NCBI GenBank assembly: GCA_003427395.1
Contig: BFEA01000214.1
Location: 1,007,739 to 1,028,718, forward strand
DNA length: 20,980 nucleotides
Source: Chara braunii
Taxonomy: Eukaryota; Streptophyta; Charophyceae; Charales; Characeae
Direction of reading: 5' to 3'
In this document: one piece after another, positions 8,430 to 16,196 of the stretch
Layout of the letters: each line of letters starts with the position of its first letter
Numbering within the stretch: the first letter of the stretch is position 1
The notes under the pieces: generated by a model
Databases searched by the model: none
Told to the model about the DNA's origin: nothing
What the model saw: only the letters and a program-made list of their open reading frames with translations
Made by a program: the position numbers and the translations under genes

Positions 8430-10128
8430 TATCCGTACCGTTGACGAAGGTCATATACTTCCTTGGTTATCTTGTATGTCGTCTATGGTTGCTGCCCAGT
8501 TCCCGTCGATGTCGTCGCTTGTGTCGCCTTGTTCTTCCGAACTCTCTTGGGACGCTTCGGCAGGAGGGCTGCGACAGTTCCTCCATCACTCGAGGATGCT
8601 GCTGCAGCGTGGAGATCGACTGATTCTTCAGAATCACGACATTGTTATGTGCCGGTCGTTGGTAGCCCTGCTTAGCCACATAGTGCGGCTGGGACTGCTT
8701 TTCGTTGGCGGCCTTGTCATCCGTTTGGATGATCAGGTTTGCAGGATCCAGAACAGCCTGGAATGAGGCATAATCGTACTCGTTGCCGAGTGCGATTCGC
8801 AGTCCTGCGCACGATCACGAGAAGAACTCGGATCGGTGGTTTGTAAAGCTCAAATCGAAGCCTGGCGTGGTCACTATCTTCTGCCACTTAATCGTCTAGT
8901 CTCGAGTTGGCATACTTCCCTGTGAGCAAGTGTAGACCTCGTTCATGGCCGCCTTCACAACGTTGCGGACCATGAATCGAGTGAACCACAACTGTTCAAA
9001 ATCCTCCCACGTGAGGTGTTTGTGTAGCTCGGCGATCGTGGTTTTCTTGTTAACTGCGAGGTGGTTCATCCACGCCTGCGCACCTCCAATGAGTTGGAGG
9101 TATAGTGCCTTCATCATGTCTTCGGCTGGGACCTTGTGGCAGGACGCTTCCGTGAGGAAGGCTTGCCACCATGTCGAAGTGTCGGTCTTGTTGTAGTCCT
9201 CAAACTTGCCGATGTTGAAGCGTGGCATCTTGTATACCTTCGCAGCTGCTGCCGGTTGCGACTGCAGCTTGGCGATATCCGTCTTGATGGCGGCCACCGT
9301 GCTGCTGATCGTAGCCGGACTGGTGAAATCCCCTAGTTCGCCGATTAGACTGACGACATGGTCGATGCGCTCGTTGAGCTGTTTCGTCGTGTCAATCGTG
9401 CAGCCTGGCGCTGCTGAGGCTTGAGCCTCAATGCTGTTGATTCGTGCGAGACCGGAGGTCAACAGCTGATGCTGTTGCTGCTGCTGTATTGCTGCTGCGC
9501 GGACGGCAGCTGCTAAAGCGGCAGTATCTTGCTGCTGCTTCTGTCTGTGTTGTCGTTCCGTAAGCAGGTGTGCCTGCAGCAGTTTGTTGTTCCACATTAC
9601 TCCCCTCATCACGCTCAACATCAAGTTAGCCAGGTTACTTCTCTCTGCCTCCGCCGGTGTAGGATCCGCCTGCGCGTCCGTAGGCACAAAGATCATGCCT
9701 TGGAGTAGAGTTGTCCACTGATTCTCACTTTGAATCAGGGACTCCGTGCTGATGGCATTCCGTCTGTCTCGTGCCGCTGCGTCAGCCTCAGCAGTCCGCT
9801 GAGTTTGGGCTGCCGCCTCATTGGCCAGCCGCTGACGTTCTGCCTCTGCTGCCTCCAGCTGTGCCTTAGCGGTAGCTACGACATCCGTAAATGCCTGTAC
9901 CCGCTGAAGGTAAGCAGACAACGGCTCACTGGCCCCTTGGACCGGACATGCGGGAAGAGCCCCGGTGGTAACTGGTACTGCCGTAGCTGTACTTGATGCC
10001 GCTGGAGTCGTCCGCCTGCTGAGTCGCTGTTGCTGATACTTAGACCGTGGAGGTACCACAGAACGGCGACGAACTGCGAGCCTGGCACTGCGTCGTGGCA
10101 GTGCCCCAGTGTCCTGTTCCGTCGACAT
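8336..10128 (-). pseudogene. gag polyprotein, with CCHC zinc knuckle
   Basis: I chose the ATG at 10126-10128 (MSTEQDTGALPRRSARL); the frame upstream has only a GTG. The N-terminus is basic. An Ala/Glu/Gln-rich segment (roughly residues 70-115 and 170-220) is likely coiled coil, with two glutamine runs. The capsid-like retrotransposon-gag region follows (FEDYNKTDTSTWWQAFLTEA, LIGGAQAWMNHL, FEQLWFTRF). A TAG at 8896-8898 and a TGA at 8815-8817 interrupt the same frame. Near 8590 it shifts to another frame (LPKRPKRVRKNKA), which has a TAG at 8483-8485. That frame then gives the knuckle and stops at 8336. Gag forms the particle shell, and the knuckle binds RNA. Confidence 0.85.
8387..8428 (-). 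other. CCHC zinc-knuckle motif of gag
   Basis: Minus-strand translation gives CLWCNGVTHLTAQC, an exact C-x2-C-x4-H-x4-C nucleocapsid knuckle. It lies in a different frame from both the main gag frame and the pol frame that overlaps it. Confidence 0.9.
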
Positions 10129-10859
10129 CAGCACAAGCTGATGTGGAACTCTAGAAGTCCCGGTGGTCACAGGGATAGAACAATCAAACAGGGAAGGGTA
10201 GGGAGAGTGGGAACAGGGATAGAATAATCAAACAATTTGCATACAGTCCCTGTCCCAATGATGGACTTAGACACCTAATCAAAATAGGAAAAGAAAAATA
10301 AACTTCCCAACACAACTTAAAAATTCGTAATAAGAAATAATAATGAATTAATAATCAATAACATTTGAATTAAATGATTAATAATGAATTAAAATTGCTT
10401 AATAATCAATAAAACAATAATGCAATAATGATAATTACCGAATTTTAAATTGTGCAAGATTAGGTATCCGTTGAGATCATCTATAGTCCGGGAGCTCACC
10501 ATTGAATAGTGAACTACCCGGAAGTTGCAATTCTGGGGAAACAATTACGAACAGTTTGCCAAAAAACTTTTCGGAAGATTAGGAAGAAAAACACTCGAAT
10601 TTTCGAAAAACGTAAAATTTCGGGAATTTCAACCTTCAAAATCCGATTTTTAAAGGCCTAAGTCCGTTTTCGGAATTTCTCCAACTAGGGAAAGAAAACA
10701 ATATTTCGCAAAAATTTGGGAACCCAACCCTAATTTTCCGTGATTCCGCGGAATTTCGGGTATTACGGTTCCCAGAACCTTCGAATTTCCCGATTTGAAA
10801 CAAAACCGAAATTTATCGTAACCCTAAGTTCCAATACGGAAATAAAACAGAAAGACCGA

Positions 10860-10955
10860 TTTAGAAAAACGAAATACAGGATTTAAAACAGAATGCCGAA
10901 AAAAAACGGAATACCGAATTGAAATCAGAATGCCGAATTAAACAGAATACTGATG
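10860..10955. repeat. Degenerate minisatellite, left block
   Basis: Loose tandem copies of a unit like CAGAATNCCGAATTRAAA. The same unit resumes at 11577, so one array appears split by the foldback element between. Confidence 0.65.
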
Positions 10956-11576
10956 TAAACCATGGCTACGCCGGACCCGGACCCGGACATTTCCGGACAT
11001 GGAACCGGACCCGTGTCCGGTAGTTTCCGGACGTCCGGAATTCCGGACATTTTCGGACCTCCGGACATGGGGGGATCCGGACGGCCCGGAAGTCTGGACA
11101 GGTCCGGAAATGTCCGGACCATTAAAAAAAATAAAAATAAAAAAATCTGAAAAAAAAAAGTATGTTATGCAGAATAACAATGCAAACCACTTTTGCCTCA
11201 GAGTAGTGTCAGAATTCCTAACGAAACTTGAGTTAAAAGTCAAAAACGATAAAAAGCTTAAAAAAAGACTTTAAAAACTAATAAAAGGTAATGAATTACT
11301 AGTAATTAAAAAATTGGGGTTGTCTAATAAATTACTATAGAGAGAGAGCATGTCCGGACCCCCCAAAAAAGCATAAACGGGCCTGAAAAACCCCCAAAAC
11401 AATTTTGGGGGCTTGGCTCCTCAATGGGGAAGGGTCCTGGACTGTTTTTTTTGTTGTTGTTTTTTTTTCCTCGAAATTTGCCAGATCCGGACCTTCCAGA
11501 CCGGACGTCTGGATTCCGGACTGAATCCAGACCGTCCGGACGGCGGTCCGGACGTCCGGATCGTAGCCATGATTTA
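10956..11576. mobile_element. TCCGGAC-rich foldback-like element, 621 bp
   Basis: The ends are imperfect inverted repeats: TAAACCATGGCTACG at 10956-10970 and the complement of TAAATCATGGCTACG at 11562-11576 (14 of 15 matching). Inside each end is a block dense in CCGGAC/GTCCGG (10971-11121 and about 11485-11560). The centre (11122-11345) is AT-rich with long A runs. Minisatellite of one kind flanks both sides, consistent with insertion into it. I see no clear target duplication and no transposase frame, so it would be a non-autonomous DNA element or a locally formed inverted repeat. Confidence 0.55.
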
Positions 11577-11760
11577 AACCTAATAACAAATTAGAATCAG
11601 AAATCCGAATTAAAACAGAATATCGGATTAACCAGAATACCAATTAATCGGAACCCGAATTAAACAGAATACTGGATTAAAACGGAAATCCGAATTGAAA
11701 GTCCGAATACCGAATTGAAACGGAATGCCGAATTAAACAGAATATCGAAAAAAAGAAAAA
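11577..11760. repeat. Degenerate minisatellite, right block
   Basis: Repeats of the form GAATTAAACAGAATAYCGGATTA, with variable spacing, continue the array left of the foldback element. Confidence 0.65.
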
Positions 11761-11836
11761 AATTTGCAACTTTACATCTCGATAGTAATACAGAGCTGAT
11801 TTGGAAGATCGAAGAAGCAATCTATTCCTAAATCAG

Positions 11837-11845
11837 ACTTACCTG
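11837..11845 (-). promoter_or_regulatory. Candidate 5' splice site in the element leader
   Basis: Minus-strand CAGGTAAGT is a perfect match to the eukaryotic donor consensus and lies just downstream of the PBS, where LTR elements with spliced leaders have theirs. Confidence 0.45.
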
Positions 11846-11869
11846 GTGAGCAGATCCATCGTTTGGTCT

Positions 11870-11881
11870 GCTCCGATACCA
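11870..11881 (-). other. Primer-binding site, initiator-Met tRNA type
   Basis: Minus-strand TGGTATCGGAGC begins 4 bp after the 5' LTR. It differs by one base (G for A) from TGGTATCAGAGC, the usual plant PBS for initiator-Met tRNA. Reverse transcription would start here. Confidence 0.85.
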
Positions 11882-11885
11882 AAAC

Positions 11886-12428
11886 TGTTACATACTCGTG
11901 AATACTTCAACGAGGATGGGGCAGAACCAAAGATCAACCAATATAGGATGAGCATATATGCAGCGGAAGTCTGATGAATGGACTGACTCACATAGACTGA
12001 CTCACACTGATATCACTCCACACACAAACAATCGTGAGATGGTGGGGTCTGAGCCAAGCACAGACGATGCTCAGGCCGCGTACAAACATGCACAAATGAG
12101 AGGTGGGAGGAGAGACGAAGGAGGTGGGAGATGTAGGTAGCACCAGATGTCACCGAGATAGAATCCAGTAGGTCACCGATATGGTAGTCCAAAATGNCAT
12201 CGAACAAGATCAAAATGTCNTGGACAATAAGTCACCAATGTCGGAGATACAGAGTCCTAATGTAACCGGTGTCCAATCTGTGATGCCGCCGAGTATCAAC
12301 CCCAACAATCTCCAAGTCTCGAACCCGGTAAGTACCACAGCCTCTTACCACCGAAGTCCAACACTGATCTCTGTCCAACTAGTATCAAGTATCCAGTCTG
12401 AAGAAGAAGAAGATGAAGTCTGAAGAAG

Positions 12429-12459
<31 letters not shown>

Positions 12460-13073
12460 CTGAAGTAGAAGAAGAAGAAGTCTGAAGAAGAAGGAGCCGA
12501 GATGGCAGAGGAGGAGGAGGTGAGGAGGAGAGAGCCGGGGCCGTGGAGGGAGGAGAAGATCCCCTCGCCTCCTGGTACCTGGCTGTGCTGCAGTCTGACT
12601 GCAGGTCGCAGCCATGGCCGCCGTACTGCCGATGGCTGCTGCCCAGCTCCTCGCTCGTCGCTGCTGCTGCGCTAGCTCGCGCTGCTGCTGCTGCTCCGCT
12701 CCTGCGCTAATATTAGCGCTCTGCCTCAACCGATACGCACTGGCGCTGATGCAGCATGCCAGTGGCTCGATGCCTCACAATGAGGCTGCACCGGTCTTTA
12801 GTACCGGTGAAAAAGAGGCCGGCCTCAATGCTGCGAGGCCTGGCCGTGACCTGAACCGTCAAGATCGACGGTTCAGATCAGACCGGCGGGCGGCAGCCTC
12901 AAAAGCGCCGCCAGGCCCAGACGATGTGTCATTTGGGCCTACCCGTCGGGTCTGGTCCAAAACTGTGGCCTTTATGGCCTGCTGTACCCCAAGTCCGGGC
13001 CTTTAGGCCCTACTGTGTCCCCTAGGCTCTAAGTAGGGTCCGGTAGGACCCGTGTGGCGTCGAAGATGTAACA
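11886..13073 (-). repeat. 5' LTR of the minus-strand element
   Basis: It is homologous to 3614-4768 throughout and has the same TGTTACA/TGTAACA ends. It holds the perfect palindrome GCGCTAATATTAGCGC at 12704-12719, the dyad TGAACCGTC-N6-GACGGTTCA at 12852-12875, and GGGCCT-TT-AGGCCC at 12997-13010. It would supply the element's promoter on the minus strand. Two Ns (12197, 12220) fall here. Confidence 0.95.
12398..12500. repeat. GAA-rich microsatellite in the 5' LTR
   Basis: Counterpart of the tract in the other LTR, with a longer uninterrupted GAA run (about 12424-12457). Confidence 0.9.
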
Positions 13074-13078
13074 TAAGG
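13074..13078. repeat. Target-site duplication, right copy (TAAGG)
   Basis: Identical to 3609-3613. Removing the element and one copy restores GCTAAGGCCTTCTGG as the pre-insertion sequence. Confidence 0.95.
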
Positions 13079-13625
13079 CCTTCTGGGACAAACTGCCCCA
13101 AGCTCAAGCACTATGCGTGAGACCCCCCCCCTTTTCCTTGGCCTTCTGGAGGGGATTCCAGGCCCCTCTTGCCTGCAGCGTGCACAATCCCCCCCTTTGA
13201 TACAAGGTTTCCACATCTTTTAAGGACACCTGGCCCAACCCTGGCCACCAGGGGTGTCACTTTCGGCGAATTTTGCACCGAATTGCACCGAAACTGTCAC
13301 ATTGTGCTGATGTTTTGCTTTTTTTCTTGTTTTTCTTTGTGTGTGATATATATGTGCTTTAGGGTACGTCATGTGCCCAGTTTTGACATGTTTGGATTAA
13401 TAATGAAAAAGTTGGCATTTCGTTAAATTCGTTGGACACTTCATTTTAACTCTGACAGTGTTTTTGTGTTAGGGTTTTATAGTGTTTTTTTGTTATTTTT
13501 TTCATATTCTTTGGCCTGTTTCGTTTTTGATGTTTGCACTATGGGCCCATATCGTTTGTTTTTGAAAATTTCGACGAATTTCGCACCGAAATTGCTGGCG
13601 AAAACGGCGAATATTTGGCCCCCCG
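13079..13625. other. Gene-free interval with a near-identical direct repeat
   Basis: The first 180 bp have two C runs (about 13122-13132 and 13189-13195) and no gene. The remainder is T-rich. A 22-bp sequence TTTCGRCGAATTTYGCACCGAA occurs at 13261-13282 and 13569-13590 (20 of 22 identical), bounding about 330 bp of AT-rich DNA. No open frame in it looks coding. Confidence 0.5.
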
Positions 13626-14354
13626 TTAACCATCTCTCGCTACAGGGAGGGGGTGGGGGAGAGAGGGGAGTGAGTGGATAAAGTAAAGGAAGAAGGTGAT
13701 GAAGGCCAGGAAAGCCAAGAAACCACAGATAGAGAGCTTGGATGTGCTCGTTTTCTCCTTCTTTTCTGCCATATTGGTAAATGTGAAGATCGTTGTCCTT
13801 CCACCGCCAAGTCTAGTCAAGACTTCAGAGCCAGGAAGAAGAAGGCAAACAGACCGAGGCCAGAAGCAGTGCAGCAGGAGGCGATGAAGGGGGCGAGCAC
13901 AATGACAAGGAACATAAAGCAGAGGCATGCCCAGGAATAGAAGGACAATGCGAATACAACCTACTCCGGTCAACATAGCCAGATTAGAGCGATAGTTGAC
14001 ATTAGATCTGGGAGCAAGGCCAATAGGTAGAAGGAGGAGAAAAAGGGCATCGAGAACAGACAGCGGAAGTCCTAGCAAGCCATAGGCATGGCGTCATCAA
14101 CGAAGTGGCTCGCGGTGGTCCAGCGTAGAAAAGTGAGCGTAGCCCCGAGGAGGGAGAGCCAAATGCCCGAACCTGATAGCAATAGTCCGATTCAGGGCAA
14201 AAGCAAGGATGAAACATGTGCCACGTCGTCTGCATCCCTCCTCCGCCAACTGCTCCAGATCCATGTGAAGCCCATGCCTGTGTTGTGACGAGACAGAGGC
14301 AGGGCAGCGAGGCTGGGAGATAGAGGGAGAGTGAGAGCACACACACACGCTCAC
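13626..14354 (-). pseudogene. Unrecognised membrane-protein-like reading frame (possible exon or decayed gene)
   Basis: The minus strand is open in one frame from 14354 to 13626, apart from a TGA at 14097-14099. The downstream part (150 codons) has three hydrophobic stretches long enough to span a membrane: near LLGLPLSVLDALFLLLLPIG, near LAMLTGVGCIRIVLLFLGMP, and near the C-terminus GFLAFLAFITFFLYFI. A charged linker (NMAEKKEKTSTSK) precedes the last. I do not recognise the family. Hydrophobicity could simply reflect the A/G-rich plus strand, and no splice sites or conserved motif confirm a gene. Confidence 0.25.
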
Positions 14355-15216
14355 TCAACTCGACGCAGACTCGACTCGACTCGACGGACGCAGACACAAA
14401 GTGGCAAAGTCGCAAAGTCACAAAGTCACAATCTTGGATTCCGAACACAATGTTGCAGCAAGTCAAAGTCACACTGAAGCACAAGCACTGAGGCTGAAAA
14501 CTGAGTGCCTGTACTGGGCTTGAGTCCGGTCTCAAGTACTGGACTCAAGTTCAGTCCCGAGGGCAGAAGTTCAATTTGCCTCAGGGCTGAACTGAGAATC
14601 GAAGGATGGCGCCAAGTATTGAAATCAAAGTGCCAAAGGAGGAATTTGAGAACGGGCGCAAACTGCAGAGGGCGCCAACAGTCAGGAACCGGAGATCAGA
14701 AACTCAAAAAAAAAAAAAAAAAAAAAAACAGCAGCCACCCGCACCATTGATCGAGCCCTGGCTGAGTCCGTAACATGTGTCGTATGGGCCACAAGGTTCG
14801 ACTTGCCAAACGTTGCGAACAGGATTAGCATGTGTTAGAAACAAACTGAAAAAAAAAAAAGCAAATCTCATTTTCTTCTCGATAGCCATAGGACAAATTA
14901 AACGTATATTAATTTCATAATTATTGTTACCCGATCTCCTGGCATAACCATTCTTGTTTTTTTGACACCATTGTCATATTCAAAAGCTTCAATTACACCA
15001 GTCACATGTGCAGTTCGCTGGACCCGTTTTCCAGCAGGTGCTGCTCCCCACCAATAGATGGAGCCCTCCCGACGGCGCTAATGGTGCCTTCTCTTACCAG
15101 CACCCCTAGCGCCAATCTGGAAGTTTCTTCTTTAAAAAAGAAATAAAAAAAATAAAAAAAAATTGAGGACGGTATCCTGCAAAAAAAGGAGAATGACGAC
15201 CTCCTTCCTTGCAAAG
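14355..15216. other. Gene-free, low-complexity interval
   Basis: It contains simple repeats (AC at about 14338-14348, CTCGA at about 14370-14385, and an 8-bp CAAAGTCA/G repeat at about 14403-14430) and an A run. A second AT-rich patch lies at 15134-15165. It probably includes the start of the next element's 5' LTR, but I cannot place that boundary. Confidence 0.5.
14707..14728. repeat. 22-bp adenine run
   Basis: An uninterrupted A22. It could be the tail of a retroposed sequence, since it follows a segment without introns or repeats, but no target duplication is evident. Confidence 0.8.
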
Positions 15217-15224
15217 TATATAAA
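15217..15224 (+). promoter_or_regulatory. TATA box, probable LTR promoter
   Basis: TATATAAAC in a GC-moderate context is the strongest TATA match on this strand upstream of the PBS, and its distance from the LTR end is plausible for R plus U5. Confidence 0.4.
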
Positions 15225-16181
15225 CAACTTGTGCTTTGAAACGAGTATGCGAGGCTCAAGGCCTTGGTAAGCCCTACTGGGCCCTGTTTCAACAAGTACG
15301 ACCGCCCTAAGTGAAGGCGAGCCTGACGAGTGACAAGAGGCCTATTTTTGGGTTTTGACGCGGCTGGGAAATTCAGGCAGTTGCGCCGCGCCAGTTGGTT
15401 GAGCGAGTCCAGGCCCTGCCTGCCTTTTTCCAAATGTATCGAGGCAGGCCCTGGGCCAGACACGGGGCATGAGCTGAACACAGGCTGCTGGAAGTTGGAC
15501 ACGGGTAACCACCCCAGGCCCTGTGGAAGATTCCCTGGGACAGGGGCTCAGCCACTTGGGGCCTACCGGAAGCTTCTGTGGGGAGGCCCAGTCCAGCCAG
15601 GCAGCCCACGACTGGCAGCCTCATTCCATAAAGGAAAGGGCTTGGCTGCGGGCTGGATATTCGGGCACTCGCTGCATGCCGCGCCAGCGCTGCTGCGTTA
15701 TTTGCTCGCAAGTGCCTACGTGCTCACGGGCGAGCAGGGAAGATGCAGGCAGCCATAGCCAAGCTGGCCTACGCATAGCTGGATGGTGCGCATGGTAGTC
15801 CTTGGGTGCACGTGGCATCTGTGTGGGGGATTGAGGTTGTGAGTGAAGTGTGAGACATACCTGGTGCCTGAGGCGAACGGCATTGGCTGAGATCTGCTCG
15901 TACTTCGTGAACTGTTGACGTCACCAGCGCCATTGTAGATAGGCTAGATAGGATCTGCCATTCGTAGTCTGGGCACTGAGCGCCAGATAGGGATTCAATA
16001 TTGGTTCATTGTTGATGATGATGAGACTATTCCAACATTCTCACTTGTGAGCTTTTGCTGTGCTCTTATTTGGTGGAACTCGAGTTGCAATTCTGCTTTT
16101 GGTTCAAGGTCAAGACTATCTGGTTTCATGTGTATGGTGCTGCTTGGTTTCTGGAATTCGCTATCGCTCATTTTCCTTGCA
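15217..16181 (+). repeat. Part of the 5' LTR of the right-hand element
   Basis: The end is set by the primer-binding site: TTGCA ends at 16181, three bases before it, giving the usual CA terminus. A good TATA box (TATATAAA, 15217-15224) lies about 960 bp upstream and is a reasonable promoter. Between them the sequence is rich in CCAGGCCCTG and related words. The LTR must start further left, but neither its start nor a second copy is visible. Confidence 0.5.
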
Positions 16182-16184
16182 TTT

Positions 16185-16196
16185 TGGTATCGGAGC
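16185..16196 (+). other. Primer-binding site of the right-hand element
   Basis: TGGTATCGGAGC is identical over 12 bases to the PBS of the minus-strand element and lies on the same strand as the gag and pol remnants downstream. It has the same single difference from the common plant initiator-Met form. Confidence 0.75.

Larger units (their letters stand above)
10151..11842 (-). other. Leader between PBS and gag; possible intron
   Basis: No gag-pol homology is present. On the minus strand, a consensus donor CAG/GTAAGT at 11837-11845 lies 25 bp past the PBS. A pyrimidine-rich tract ending TTCTAG/AG (10151-10156) lies 22 bp before the gag ATG. If used, these would remove a 1,692-bp intron. The interval is AT-rich, carries degenerate CCGAATT-type repeats and contains the TCCGGAC foldback. 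A roughly 20-bp direct repeat (ACAGGGATAGAAYAATCAAAC) occurs twice at 10168-10236. Splicing is an inference from motifs only. Confidence 0.45.
3614..13073 (-). mobile_element. Structurally complete Ty3/gypsy chromovirus-like retrotransposon, 9,460 bp
   Basis: Two LTRs (1,155 and 1,188 bp) end in the same 7-bp inverted repeat TGTTACA/TGTAACA and are flanked by identical TAAGG duplications. Between them on the minus strand are an initiator-Met-like PBS, a 1.7-kb leader, gag with a CCHC knuckle, then protease, reverse transcriptase, an RNase H remnant, integrase and a chromodomain-like tail, and a polypurine tract. The order PR-RT-RH-IN defines Ty3/gypsy rather than Ty1/copia. The copy has several stops, at least four frameshifts and an RNase H deletion, so it depends on other copies for movement. 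By eye, the LTRs differ at about 20 of the first 520 aligned bases, so the insertion is not recent. Confidence 0.95.

Noticed and set aside
10938-11274. Frames of about 90-100 codons in the foldback element with Pro, Asp and Gly repeats
   Set aside because: They translate the CCGGAC repeat itself in several frames and both strands and show no independent protein signal.
12704-12719. TAATATTAG palindrome resembling the geminivirus origin nonanucleotide
   Set aside because: The virus motif ends in C within a GC-rich hairpin and comes with a Rep gene. Here the last base differs and no Rep-like frame exists; the palindrome simply sits in an LTR.
14707-14728. A22 run as proof of a processed pseudogene or SINE
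   Set aside because: No source gene, polymerase III boxes or flanking duplications could be found, so the run is listed only as a repeat.
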